Shown: positions 1 through 7,837, counted from the stretch's first letter. The stretch is 21,106 bases of DNA from an uncultured Bifidobacterium sp. (GCF_959020145.1 NZ_CAUEQY010000019.1:1-21106); one strand, 5' to 3'. Notes: generated by a model from the sequence alone, not told the origin. Numbers and translations are program-made.

Positions 1-102
1 TGTCCGATTCTGCCGAATCGGTCATGCAAACGGCAAAAAGTGCGTTCCAGTTGTCCGATTCGCCAGAATCGGACACATTGGTGGCGAAAAGGGCGATGGT
101 GG
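1..102. repeat. Two tandem 51-bp palindromic repeat units inside the methyltransferase gene
   Basis: Copy 1 has arms TGTCCGATTC (1-10) and GAATCGGTCA (15-24), with one mismatch. Copy 2 has TTGTCCGATTC (51-61) and GAATCGGACAC (66-76). The TGT of each copy starts at 1 and 52, a period of 51. The linkers are also loosely alike (GGCAAAAAG at 32-40 against GGCGAAAAG at 82-90). The same family occurs at 20986-21106 with the same period. Here it is translated in frame. The array may continue to the left of the window. Confidence 0.85.
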
Positions 103-1019
103 ATCTGACGGGCGGATTCGGCGTGGACTTTTCGTATCTGGCGCGCGGATTCAGCCAAGCCACTTATGTGGAACGGCAGCGGCATCTGTGCGATCTGGCC
201 GAACACAATATGGCCGCACTGGGACTCGACCAGGCGCGCATCGTGTGCGGCGACGGCGTGGAATACCTCAGGCAGATGGGTCCGGTGGACTTCATCTACC
301 TTGATCCGGCCCGCCGCGACGAGCATGGATCGCGCACTTACGCGATCGAGGATTGCACGCCGAACGTACTCGAATTGCGTGACCTGTTGCTCGCCAAATC
401 GCAGTACACGCTGGTCAAGCTTTCGCCGATGTTGGATTGGCGCAAGGCGGTCGCCGATTTCGACGGGACCGTACGCGAAGTGCATATCGTGGCCACCGGC
501 AACGAATGCAAGGAACTGTTGCTGGTATTGGGCCAGCAGGTGCATGAGGAACCATCCGCGCCGCGCGTGTTCTGCGTGAACGACAATCAGCGGATCGACT
601 ATGATTCCGCCGCATATACGCAGGGCCTGCGCATTGGCGGCAAACCGCTGCCGGAGGCGAAAAACTACTTGTATGAGCCGAATGCGTCGATTATGAAGGC
701 CGGTTGCTTCGATCTGGTGGAGGAACGATTCGGTGTGACGCAGGTCGGTCCAAGCAGCCACCTTTTCGTGTCGGCAACGCCGGTTGCCGATTTTCCCGGC
801 AGAGGATTCGCGATTGAAGCGATCGGCGGCATGAATAAAAAGGATATAAAACGACTGCTGAATGGCACGAAACAGGCCAATATCGCGGTACGTAACTTCC
901 CGCTTACCGCACCGCAGCTACGCAAGAAATTGAAGCTTGCCGACGGTGGTCCGGTCTATCTGTTCGGCACTACCATGCAAGGCTGCGATCATGTGCTGCT
1001 GCGCACGTCGAAAATCTGA
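1..1019 (+). CDS. Class I SAM-dependent methyltransferase with C-terminal THUMP-like domain, 5'-partial
   Basis: The frame is open to the left edge (first whole codon at 3), so the N-terminal domain usual in this family lies outside the window; the ATG at 24 is probably internal. Seen, numbering from that ATG: a SAM-binding glycine loop DLTGGFGVD (27-35), a DPARR motif (94-98) in the position of the methyltransferase catalytic/post-I motif, and a C-terminal region (about 245-330) resembling THUMP-like domains, with NFPL and LRKKLKLADGG. By family it is a putative RNA or nucleotide-modifying methyltransferase in the cytoplasm; the substrate is unknown. Odd: the residues just before the SAM motif are encoded by two tandem 51-bp palindromic repeats, giving two 17-residue units that start SDSAES and SDSPES. 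It converges on crgA. Confident of the methyltransferase fold, not of the substrate. Confidence 0.8.
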   Translation, partial: SDSAESVMQTAKSAFQLSDSPESDTLVAKRAMVDLTGGFGVDFSYLARGFSQATYVERQRHLCDLAEHNMAALGLDQARIVCGDGVEYLRQMGPVDFIYLDPARRDEHGSRTYAIEDCTPNVLELRDLLLAKSQYTLVKLSPMLDWRKAVADFDGTVREVHIVATGNECKELLLVLGQQVHEEPSAPRVFCVNDNQRIDYDSAAYTQGLRIGGKPLPEAKNYLYEPNASIMKAGCFDLVEERFGVTQVGPSSHLFVSATPVADFPGRGFAIEAIGGMNKKDIKRLLNGTKQANIAVRNFPLTAPQLRKKLKLADGGPVYLFGTTMQGCDHVLLRTSKI

Positions 1020-1166
1020 AAAACAAACCGGAATCGAAAAAAGAAACAGGCGAACCGGGATTGGCAAGGCAGTCGCGAAAGACCGCGTACGTTTGCGAAA
1101 GAGCGTGAAACCTACGAAGAAAACCTACGAAAAGATTGCGAGATAATCGTAAAAGGGCATGCGAAA

Positions 1167-1199
1167 AGGGCGTCTGACCGCACGTTGTACAGACGCCCT
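1167..1199 (-). terminator. Rho-independent terminator of crgA
   Basis: A perfect 10-bp stem is formed by AGGGCGTCTG (1167-1176) and CAGACGCCCT (1190-1199) with a 13-nt loop. Read on the minus strand the stem is followed by TTTT, as expected for an intrinsic terminator downstream of crgA. On the plus strand no T-run follows, so it would end the methyltransferase transcript only weakly. Confidence 0.8.
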
Positions 1200-1227
1200 C
1201 AAATCGCAGGAAAGGCGAAACTACGCT

Positions 1228-1716
1228 TTAGCGCCACCACATGGTCATGATGAATCCGATCATGATGATCGCGAATGCGATGGCCAGATTCCACGCGCCG
1301 ATGTTCGGAATCGGGTAGTCGGAAGTCAGGTAGTAGACGACCGCCCAGATCAGACCGATGATCATCAGCGCGCAGAACAGCGGCACGAACCAGCGTGGAT
1401 TGGACTTGGTGCCCTTGATGGTTTCCTCCACGCGGCGGGTGTTCTCCGCCTGACGGTTCATCATGCGCTGCATCTGCGGGCTCAGGGAGTCCTTATCGGC
1501 GGTAGCGTTCAGCACCGCTTCGACGCGATCCATCGGAATGTCGTGATCGTCATCGTCGTCGGAATCAGCGGATTCGTCAGAAGTGGAATCGACGGTGGTT
1601 TCCTCAGCGGCATCCTGAACGGTTTCGTTGCTCTCTTCAACGGCAGCGGTGTCGTCCGTGGACTGCAGATCGTTCTGATCGTCCGCGGTGGTTTCGTGCA
1701 GCTCTTCGTCAGCCAT
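1228..1716 (-). CDS. crgA: Cell division protein CrgA
   Basis: CrgA is a small actinobacterial membrane protein that acts at the division septum, recruiting or restraining FtsZ, FtsI and peptidoglycan machinery. The last 60 residues match the family: NPRWFVP, a membrane segment, a short loop with YPIPNIGAWN, a second membrane segment and a terminal WWR. The first 75 residues or so are a very acidic Asp/Glu/Ser/Thr-rich cytoplasmic tail, much longer than the short tail of many CrgA proteins. The start at 1716 (MADEELHE) is preferred because AAAGGAG lies about 9 nt upstream; upstream in-frame starts lack a ribosome site. It is followed by a strong terminator and is divergent from the DUF881/sortase pair. 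Its place beside the kinase operon and trpG matches the mycobacterial order. Confidence 0.92.
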   Translation of the reverse strand: MADEELHETTADDQNDLQSTDDTAAVEESNETVQDAAEETTVDSTSDESADSDDDDDHDIPMDRVEAVLNATADKDSLSPQMQRMMNRQAENTRRVEETIKGTKSNPRWFVPLFCALMIIGLIWAVVYYLTSDYPIPNIGAWNLAIAFAIIMIGFIMTMWWR

Positions 1717-1747
1717 CAGCATAGTCTCCTTTAATAGGCTAAAAGTC

Positions 1748-1777
1748 ATAATAGTGGGTAGACTCGAAAGCGGCGAA
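1748..1777 (-). promoter_or_regulatory. crgA: Possible crgA promoter
   Basis: On the minus strand TATTAT (1753-1748) could be a -10 box, with TTCGCC (1777-1772) as a poor -35 box 18 bp upstream. It would start transcription about 25 nt before the crgA start codon, just upstream of AAAGGAG. The -10 is reasonable and the -35 is weak. No convincing opposite promoter for the DUF881 gene was seen in the same 122-bp spacer. Confidence 0.3.
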
Positions 1778-1838
1778 CTCACAGCGCAAAACTGTTCATA
1801 ATCAGAGCAAATGCTTAATGGGAATCAGGAAGGTCCGC

Positions 1839-2642
1839 ATGGCGAAGCACACCGGCAAGCACACCGCGAAACGGTCGAAAGCGGCCGGAGTGGCGGCATT
1901 CCTTGTGCTCATGTTCTCCGGATTCCTGCTCGCCACGAATCTGCGCGTGAACCGTTCCGTCGTGGTGACCAACGACACCGCCGAACTCGTGGAACAACGC
2001 GTGAAAAAAGTCAACTCCCTGCAGACGGAAGTCGACGCGCTCAGCTCCCGCGTGAACGATCTGAGCAAAACCCTGAACAGCCAGGACGACGCCGACCAGC
2101 AAGACAGCGAAAGCGCCGGCAACGGCACCATGCTGCCCGCGGTGGAAGGCCCCGGACTCGTGGTGACGCTCGACGATTCGCCACTCTGGGAAAACATGGT
2201 CGATTCCAGCGGCTCCACCTCCAACATCAACGATTACGTGGTGCACCAGCAAGACGTCGAAGCCGTGGTGAACGCGCTTTGGGCGGGCGGCGCGGAATCC
2301 ATGATGATCATGGACCAGCGTGTGCTGTTCAATTCCGCAGTGCGCTGTTCCGGCAACGTGCTGCTTTTGCAGGGCAAAAAGTATTCGCCGCCATTCACCA
2401 TTTCCGCGATCGGCCCGGTCGAGGCAATGAAAAAGGCGCTCGACAATTCGCAGGAAGTGACCATATACCGGCAGTACGTCAGCGCGTTCGGCTTGGGATG
2501 GCAGGTCGACGAAAAAGAAAAACTCCATTTCGACGCGACCGACGCATTGCAACAGCCGCTGCAATACGCGCAGGCGATGAACAACGAAACAGACGGATCG
2601 CAGCAAACGGACGAAACGCAGGAATCGCAAGAGGGGAAGTAA
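1839..2642 (+). CDS. DUF881 family membrane-anchored protein
   Basis: This 267-residue protein has a basic N-terminus, one membrane segment (about 17-34), a stretch rich in heptad-like leucines and valines (about 45-82) likely to be coiled coil, an acidic linker, and a globular domain typical of DUF881 (about 98-225), with GPGLVVTLDDSP and a central NALWAGGAE. By topology the globular part faces outside the cell. The function of DUF881 is not established; members often sit beside crgA, sortase and division genes in actinobacteria and near division genes in Firmicutes. ATG at 1839 is chosen because AGGAAGG ends 5 nt upstream; ATG at 1818 has no ribosome site. The C-terminus is a Gln/Glu/Thr-rich tail. 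The sortase gene begins 3 nt after the stop, so the two are co-transcribed. Confidence 0.85.
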   Translation: MAKHTGKHTAKRSKAAGVAAFLVLMFSGFLLATNLRVNRSVVVTNDTAELVEQRVKKVNSLQTEVDALSSRVNDLSKTLNSQDDADQQDSESAGNGTMLPAVEGPGLVVTLDDSPLWENMVDSSGSTSNINDYVVHQQDVEAVVNALWAGGAESMMIMDQRVLFNSAVRCSGNVLLLQGKKYSPPFTISAIGPVEAMKKALDNSQEVTIYRQYVSAFGLGWQVDEKEKLHFDATDALQQPLQYAQAMNNETDGSQQTDETQESQEGK

Positions 2643-2645
2643 CCG

Positions 2646-3737
2646 ATGAAGCACGTGGCACCAAAACAGCGTCGCAAAAGCGTGGTCTGGACGATACTTG
2701 GCATCCTCGCCGAACTCATGCTGACCGCGGCGGCCGTCTGCGCGCTCTACATCGCATGGCAAATGTGGTGGACGGGCGTGCAGGCCGAACACAACCAAAT
2801 CGAAACACGCCAATCCGTATCATGGTCCGACCCCGGCCAATCCGACAGCGTCACCATTGCGCAAGCGCAGGAAGGCGACCCGCCAACGCAACCGCAAAGC
2901 GCACAGGAAGGCGAGCTCATCGCCCAGGTCTACATTCCGCGATTCGGCAGCCAATGGCAGCGCAACCTCGTTGAAGGCACCTCTCTCACCGAACTCAACA
3001 AGCACGGACTCGGCCACTACAAGGATTCGCAAATGCCTGGCCAAGTCGGCAATTTCGCCTTCGCAGGGCACCGCAACGGCTACGGACAGCCACTCGGCGA
3101 CGTCGACAAACTGCAGGAAGGCGACCCGATCATCGTGCGCACGCAGGATTACTGGTACGTCTACCACTACACCAGCTACAAAATCGTGCTGCCGACCGAC
3201 ATCGAAGTGGTCGCCGCCAACCCCGAAAACCCCGGCGCGACGCCAACCAAACGCATGCTGACCATGACCACATGCGAACCGAAATACTCCACGCCGACAC
3301 ACCGCTGGATCAGCTACGCGGAATTCTCATACTGGGCGAAGGTGTCCGACGGCATCCCCCAGGAGATCGCCTTCACCGACTCCAACGGCAAAGTCAAATT
3401 CGTCAACAACGAAAAATCGTCGATCGTCGCATCCGTCAGCTCACTCAAACCGTGGATTCTCGGCGCGCTCGCCGCATATGCGATCATCTTCCTTTCCGCG
3501 CTGGTGGCATGGCGTTGGCCGTATCTCGCCGACGTGCGCGCAGGACGCCGCGAAAAGCCGGAATTCAGCTTGTACGGCGGATTGATGCGATTGCAGCCGG
3601 GTGTGCTTCCGATTCGACTTGTGCTCATGGCGTTGCTGATTTTCGCGGCGGCCGCATCGTGCTTTGAATGGCTGTTCCCGTGGGCTGCGACGAATATTCC
3701 GGCATTGCAGGAAATGTCGAATTACACGGCCATATAA
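2646..3737 (+). CDS. Class E sortase
   Basis: Sortases are membrane cysteine transpeptidases that anchor or join secreted proteins on the cell surface. Seen: an N-terminal membrane segment (about 15-40), a catalytic domain (about 90-230) with His142 in FAGHRNGYG, Cys210 in TMTTCEP and Arg220 in THRW, the expected triad order. The C-terminal part is unusual: about 95 extra residues with two more membrane segments (about 269-289 and 322-342), while class E enzymes commonly end soon after the catalytic domain. The start has an AGGGG ribosome site overlapping the end of the DUF881 gene, with a 3-nt gap. Actinobacterial class E sortases are often housekeeping enzymes recognising LAXTG-like signals. 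No sortase substrate lies in this window, so the substrate must be encoded elsewhere. Confidence 0.92.
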   Translation: MKHVAPKQRRKSVVWTILGILAELMLTAAAVCALYIAWQMWWTGVQAEHNQIETRQSVSWSDPGQSDSVTIAQAQEGDPPTQPQSAQEGELIAQVYIPRFGSQWQRNLVEGTSLTELNKHGLGHYKDSQMPGQVGNFAFAGHRNGYGQPLGDVDKLQEGDPIIVRTQDYWYVYHYTSYKIVLPTDIEVVAANPENPGATPTKRMLTMTTCEPKYSTPTHRWISYAEFSYWAKVSDGIPQEIAFTDSNGKVKFVNNEKSSIVASVSSLKPWILGALAAYAIIFLSALVAWRWPYLADVRAGRREKPEFSLYGGLMRLQPGVLPIRLVLMALLIFAAAASCFEWLFPWAATNIPALQEMSNYTAI

Positions 3738-3762
3738 AGCTGTATTCAGGTGCCTTCCGGCG

Positions 3763-3788
3763 GTCTGCTGGCAGTTTTGCTGGCAGAC
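3763..3788 (+). terminator. Possible hairpin terminator after the sortase gene
   Basis: GTCTGC (3763-3768) pairs with GCAGAC (3783-3788), with an inner GC/GC pair closed through two G-T wobbles and a loop containing TTTT. No T-run follows the stem, so it may be a weak terminator or only an RNA hairpin. It lies 26 bp after the sortase stop and 174 bp before trpG. Confidence 0.35.
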
Positions 3789-3795
3789 GTGAAAG

Positions 3796-3858
3796 CGATT
3801 GCTGCGATCTGCGATTATCACGATTGCTGCGATTGCTGCGTGAGACGCGCGCCGCGTC
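3796..3858. repeat. Short direct repeats and small palindrome upstream of trpG
   Basis: CGATTGCTGCGAT occurs at 3796-3808 and again at 3821-3833, 25 bp apart. A small palindrome, GACGCG (3844-3849) and CGCGTC (3853-3858), follows. The position, 100-160 bp upstream of trpG, would suit a regulator site, but no known operator was recognised and the direct repeat could be chance. Confidence 0.35.
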
Positions 3859-3961
3859 ACGACATGTTGCGCACGTACACTGCTATGCAAACGCAAATAT
3901 TCGCGCAACGTAAGTATTCGAAGCATTCGAACGCCGACATTCCGACGTTGATAGGAGCATG

Positions 3962-4606
3962 ATGACCGATTCCGCACGCATTTTGGTCGTGGACAACTAC
4001 GATTCGTTCGTTTACACGATTGTCGGCTATTTGAAGACGTTGGGTGCCGCGGTGACGGTGGTGCGCAACGATGCGATCGATCCGGGCGAAGCCGATGTGA
4101 TCGACGAATACGACGGCGTGCTTATTTCTCCCGGCCCGGGCGCTCCGGCCGATTCCGGTGCCAGCGAAGGCATGATTCGCCTGTGCGCGGAGCAGTCCAA
4201 GCCCATGTTCGGCGTGTGCCTCGGCATGCAGGCGCTGGCCGAAGTGTTCGGCGCGACCGTAAGCCACGCGCCGACCATCATGCACGGCAAAACCAGCTTG
4301 GTGGAGCATATCGACGATGAGATCTTCGAAGGCGTCGCCAATCCGATGACCGCCACCCGCTACCATTCGCTGGCCGTGGAGCCCGATTCCGTGCCGGAAG
4401 AGCTGGTGGTGACCGCGTGGACGCAGGTCGACCACATCGTGCAGGGCATCAAGCATTGCAGCAAGCCGATGTATGCGGTGCAGTTCCACCCCGAATCCGT
4501 GATGACGCAGGACGGCTACCGTCTGCTTGCGAACTGGCTGAAGGTGTGCGGCCAGGAGAACGCCGTGGAACGTTCCAAGGGATTGCAGCCCAAGGTCGCG
4601 GCCTAA
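3962..4606 (+). CDS. trpG: Class I glutamine amidotransferase: anthranilate / aminodeoxychorismate synthase component II
   Basis: The subunit hydrolyses glutamine and passes ammonia to a chorismate-using partner (TrpE for tryptophan or PabB for folate), in the cytoplasm. Seen: the N-terminal VVDNYDSF signature, the oxyanion region SPGPGAP, the nucleophile Cys86 in FGVCLGMQ, and His176/Glu178 in QFHPES. The length of 214 residues is slightly above the usual 190-200 because of a short C-terminal tail. Two ATGs are adjacent (3959 and 3962); AGGAG ends at 3957, so 3962 has the more usable spacing. Neither trpE nor pabB is nearby, so its partner cannot be told from the window. Its place between crgA and pknB is the usual actinobacterial one and does not itself imply a division role. 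Confidence 0.9.
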   Translation: MTDSARILVVDNYDSFVYTIVGYLKTLGAAVTVVRNDAIDPGEADVIDEYDGVLISPGPGAPADSGASEGMIRLCAEQSKPMFGVCLGMQALAEVFGATVSHAPTIMHGKTSLVEHIDDEIFEGVANPMTATRYHSLAVEPDSVPEELVVTAWTQVDHIVQGIKHCSKPMYAVQFHPESVMTQDGYRLLANWLKVCGQENAVERSKGLQPKVAA

Positions 4607-4642
4607 GGTCGCAGCAAGAAGACGTGGGAAGTGCGAAAACGC

Positions 4643-4721
4643 ATGGTACAAGCGATGGTACAAGCGTGGAAACGTAAGTCGCGCAATCTCAATCGTAAGA
4701 AAATACAAAATCGTAAGAAAA
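4643..4721. repeat. Short tandem and direct repeats between trpG and the terminator
   Basis: ATGGTACAAGCG is perfectly duplicated in tandem (4643-4654 and 4655-4666). A second pair, AATCGTAAGAAAA, occurs at 4691-4703 and 4709-4721. The whole spacer 4607-4750 is purine-rich on the plus strand and therefore pyrimidine-rich on the strand read by the kinase operon. No gene was seen in it. Confidence 0.6.
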
Positions 4722-4753
4722 CACGAATCGCAAAAGAACATAAGACCGTAATG

Positions 4754-4789
4754 AGGAAGGCCCAGCTGGCATTTCAGCTGGGCCTTCCT
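4754..4789. terminator. Strong hairpin between trpG and pknB, probably bidirectional terminator
   Basis: AGGAAGGCCCAGCTG (4754-4768) and CAGCTGGGCCTTCCT (4775-4789) form a perfect 15-bp stem with a 6-nt loop. It lies between two convergent genes, 147 bp after the trpG stop and 28 bp after the pknB stop. Neither side has a long T-run, but the stem ends in pyrimidines on both strands. It is most likely the shared end of the trpG and kinase operon transcripts. Confidence 0.75.
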
Positions 4790-4817
4790 TGTGAATGATG
4801 GCGGTTATCTCGACCGA

Positions 4818-6896
4818 TCAGTTGCCTTCGGGAGTGTTGTTGCCTCCGTCGGTGTTGCCGCCGTTGCCGCCGTTGTTGCCGTTGTTGCCGCCATTATTGG
4901 TGCTGGACGACTTCGTGGTCAACGTGATCGTGGCTCCGCTGTCGGACTGGGTGCCGGCGGTCGGTGACATGTCTGTGACCGTGCCATCCTCCGGGCCGGA
5001 AACCGTGACCTGGAAACCGTAGCTTTCCAACAGGCTCTTGGCGCCCGCATAGCCCATGCCGACCACGCTGGGCACGCTGATCTGCTGCTTGCCGGTAGAC
5101 ACCCAAATCGTGACCGCGGTACCGGCCTCGACCGTGCTTCCAACACCCGGCTCGACGCGGGTGACGGCGCCGGAAGCGATGGAATCGGAATATTCGCTTT
5201 CGATGGTGATCTGCGTCAGACCGGCCTGCTTCAGCTGCTCGATAACCGTGTCTTTCGGCTGTCCGATCAGATTGTCGGGAATCTTGGTCATGCCGGACGA
5301 AATGTACAGCGTGATGATCGTGCCCTTGGTCTGCTTTGAATGGGCGGCAGGATCCGTGCTTACCACCTTGTCTTTTTCGATGGAGGCATTGTCGACCGTG
5401 CGCACGTTACCCACCTTGAAGCCGGCGGCCTCAAGAATGGATTTCGCGTCATCCTGGCTCTTGTTCGACACATCCGGAACGGCGACCGACTGAGGGCCGG
5501 TGGAGAACCACACGGAAACCGTGGAGCCCTTGGCGACCTTCTTGCCGCCCGTCGGATTCTGCTTGGTGATGGTGCCCTTCGGCTCGCTCGAATCGGAATC
5601 CTCTCGGGCATCGAGCTTCAGACCTTTGGCCGCGAGCTGCTCTTCGACGCGCGCCTCGGAAATATTCGCCGTGGCGGTGAAATCAGGAACTTCCACCATG
5701 TCGGCGGTGGAGTCGCTCTTGTTCAGCATGAAGAACACACCCAGAATGACCAGCAGCGCCACCAGACCGCCCACCACGGAGCCGATGATGATCTGCTTCT
5801 TCTTACGCGCCTTAGCGGCCTCGGCACGCTGTTCCGCGCGGGTTTTTGTGGATACGCCGTTCTGTGGGTTCGGCACGGCCTCGAACTGGCCCGTAACGGG
5901 ATTGAACGCCTGTGTCGCGGCGGTTTCACCGGCAGGAGTCATGGCCACGGTGTTCGCGTCCATTTCGGCCTGCTTGCGTGCCTTCATATTGGTCAGATCG
6001 GTCAACGGATTGAACGCGGCCGCCATCGGCACGCCGCCGTTCATGAACGTCAGCAAATCGTTCTTGAATTCGGAAGCCGTGGCGTAACGGTTCTGACGAT
6101 CCTTCGCCATCGCCTTCGCGCAAATCGAATCCCACATCTTCGGCAAGCCGGGAACGACCGAACTTGGGGGAGTGGCGACCTCCGAAACATGCTGGTAGGC
6201 GATCGCAACCGCGGAATCGCCGGTAAACGGCGGCCTTCCGGTAAGCATTTCATACAGCACGCAACCTGCGGAATACAGGTCGGAACGCATGTCGACGCTT
6301 TCGCCGCGTGCCTGCTCGGGAGACAGGTATTGCGCGGTTCCGACCACACCCTGCGACTGCGTCATCGTGGCGGCGGAATCGTCGAGCGCGCGGGCGATGC
6401 CGAAGTCCATGACCTTGACCACGCCCTGCTCGGAAATCATGATGTTGCCGGGCTTGATGTCGCGGTGGATGATGCCCATGCGATGCGAATACTCAAGCGC
6501 GTTGAGCACGCCCATCATCACCTGTTCGGCGTCGCGCTGGCTCAGAGCGCCATTCACTTTGAGAATGTCGCGCAAGGTCTGGCCCTTGACATATTCCATC
6601 ACCAGATACGGCAGATGTTCGGTCTGGCCGGTTTCCGTGGCGACGACCTCTTCGCCCGAATCGTAGATGTTCACGATATTCGGATTGTTCATCTGCGCCA
6701 CGGAATGGGCTTCGCGACGGAAACGCTCAAGGAAGATCTTGTCGTTGGCGAAGTCGGCGCGCATGATCTTGACCGCGACGGTACGCCCAAGGCGCGTATC
6801 GAGCGCCACGTGCACTTCGGCCATGCCGCCACGGCCGACCAGTTGGCCGAGCTGGTAACGTCCACCAGCCAAAGAGGTAGGCATGTTGATGTTCAT
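4818..6896 (-). CDS. pknB: Serine/threonine protein kinase PknB with four PASTA domains
   Basis: This is a transmembrane kinase that senses muropeptides or lipid II outside the cell and phosphorylates division and wall-synthesis proteins inside. Seen: kinase domain about 13-285 with glycine loop VGRGGMAEV (20-28), Lys43, HRD (144-146), Asn151, DFG (164-166) and SPEQ (192-195); a juxtamembrane linker with several Thr-Pro/Thr-Gln sites; one membrane segment (about 369-391); four PASTA repeats (about 400-662); and a final Asn/Gly-rich tail of about 30 residues rich in GGN and NNG. The start ATG overlaps the pknA stop (ATGA) and has AGGAA upstream. It is the last gene of the operon and is followed by a strong hairpin. 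The Asn/Gly tail is unusual and is encoded by imperfect triplet repeats. Confidence 0.96.
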   Translation of the reverse strand: MNINMPTSLAGGRYQLGQLVGRGGMAEVHVALDTRLGRTVAVKIMRADFANDKIFLERFRREAHSVAQMNNPNIVNIYDSGEEVVATETGQTEHLPYLVMEYVKGQTLRDILKVNGALSQRDAEQVMMGVLNALEYSHRMGIIHRDIKPGNIMISEQGVVKVMDFGIARALDDSAATMTQSQGVVGTAQYLSPEQARGESVDMRSDLYSAGCVLYEMLTGRPPFTGDSAVAIAYQHVSEVATPPSSVVPGLPKMWDSICAKAMAKDRQNRYATASEFKNDLLTFMNGGVPMAAAFNPLTDLTNMKARKQAEMDANTVAMTPAGETAATQAFNPVTGQFEAVPNPQNGVSTKTRAEQRAEAAKARKKKQIIIGSVVGGLVALLVILGVFFMLNKSDSTADMVEVPDFTATANISEARVEEQLAAKGLKLDAREDSDSSEPKGTITKQNPTGGKKVAKGSTVSVWFSTGPQSVAVPDVSNKSQDDAKSILEAAGFKVGNVRTVDNASIEKDKVVSTDPAAHSKQTKGTIITLYISSGMTKIPDNLIGQPKDTVIEQLKQAGLTQITIESEYSDSIASGAVTRVEPGVGSTVEAGTAVTIWVSTGKQQISVPSVVGMGYAGAKSLLESYGFQVTVSGPEDGTVTDMSPTAGTQSDSGATITLTTKSSSTNNGGNNGNNGGNGGNTDGGNNTPEGN

Positions 6897-7837
6897 CCCT
6901 GTTCCTTCCCATCAGTGCTCAAGGAGATATGAGGTCTGCTGACCACGCGTCGCGGAAGTCTTCCGCCTGTAGGCACCACCATCGTGTCAGCCAATTGTGT
7001 CTGCTGGTCGAGCAGACGGCGTTCGATGCGGGACAACGTGCGCGACACCGTCAACGCGTCCTTCGGACGGTCAAGCGGGTCTTTGGACAGCATCGACATG
7101 ACGAATTCACGCAGCTGCACGTCGACGGAGTCTGGCAGCGGCGGAACCGGATTGTTGACATGTGCTGCGGCGATGTCGACCGGCGTGGCACCCGTGAACG
7201 GACGATGCCCGCACAGGCCCTCGTAGGCGACGATGCCAAGCGAATAGATATCGGATTGAGGCGTGGCATGCTGGCCCTGCGCCTGCTCCGGGGAAATGTA
7301 CTGTGCGGTGCCCACCACCATGCCGTCCTGCGTGATCTGCTCCTGATTGGTGGAGTAGGAGACGCCGAAATCGGTGATTTTCACCTCGCCGGAATCGGAC
7401 ACCATGATGTTCGCAGGCTTCACGTCGCGGTGGATCACGCCATGCGAATGCGCGACGAACAGGCCACGCGCGGTCTGGATGAGAATCGGCAGCAGACGGG
7501 TCGGCTCCATCGGGCCGTTCTGCTCGTGGAACAGGTCGGCCAGCGACTTGCTGGGCACGTACTCCATAACGAGGAAGCCGATGCCGTCATGTTCGTAATA
7601 TTCGAACAACGCAGCGATATTCGGGTGTGCAAGATTGGCGGAATTATGCGCTTCCGCACGCAGGCGAAGCAGCTTGGCCTCCTGCGTGACGCCCAAGTCG
7701 CCGCGCAACGCCTTAATGGCCACGGGACGACCCAACTGGATATCATAGCCTTTCCATACTTCGCCCATGCCACCCTGGGCCAGACGGGCATCCAACCTGT
7801 AGCGTCGGTGGATGAGCTGTCCTTCAATCAGTTTCAC
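6893..7837 (-). CDS. pknA: Serine/threonine protein kinase, PknA type
   Basis: PknA partners PknB in controlling cell shape and septation. This 314-residue protein has a full kinase core: glycine loop AQGGMGEV (20-27), Lys42, HRD (136-138) with Asn143, DFG (156-158) and SPEQ (182-185). It ends in a basic tail without a clear membrane segment or any PASTA repeat, so it seems to be cytoplasmic. Many mycobacterial PknA proteins carry a membrane helix after the kinase domain; none is visible here. The start codon is GTG at 7837 and overlaps the pbpA stop as GTGA; GGAGG lies about 10 nt upstream within pbpA. Translation is probably coupled with both neighbours. Confidence 0.93.
   Translation of the reverse strand: MKLIEGQLIHRRYRLDARLAQGGMGEVWKGYDIQLGRPVAIKALRGDLGVTQEAKLLRLRAEAHNSANLAHPNIAALFEYYEHDGIGFLVMEYVPSKSLADLFHEQNGPMEPTRLLPILIQTARGLFVAHSHGVIHRDVKPANIMVSDSGEVKITDFGVSYSTNQEQITQDGMVVGTAQYISPEQAQGQHATPQSDIYSLGIVAYEGLCGHRPFTGATPVDIAAAHVNNPVPPLPDSVDVQLREFVMSMLSKDPLDRPKDALTVSRTLSRIERRLLDQQTQLADTMVVPTGGRLPRRVVSRPHISLSTDGKEQG

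Noticed and set aside
937..1146. Basic 69-codon frame overlapping the end of the methyltransferase gene
   Set aside because: It begins inside the methyltransferase in another frame, and its Lys/Arg content only reflects the purine-rich spacer.
3750..3962. Small Cys-rich plus-strand frame between sortase and trpG
   Set aside because: GTG start without ribosome site; the Cys-rich part simply translates the CGATTGCTGCGAT repeats, and the frame overlaps the trpG start and its ribosome site.
3857..4741. Minus-strand 294-codon frame opposite trpG
   Set aside because: It is antisense to a complete amidotransferase, and its His-rich sequence has no domain.
5340..6932. Long plus-strand open frame of 530 codons opposite pknB/pknA
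   Set aside because: It is antisense to clear kinase genes, has His/Arg-rich composition without recognisable domains, and has no ribosome site. It is a shadow of high-GC codon use. The same holds for the long plus-strand frames at 6929-8563, 7909-9291, 10937-12244 and 12811-13737.
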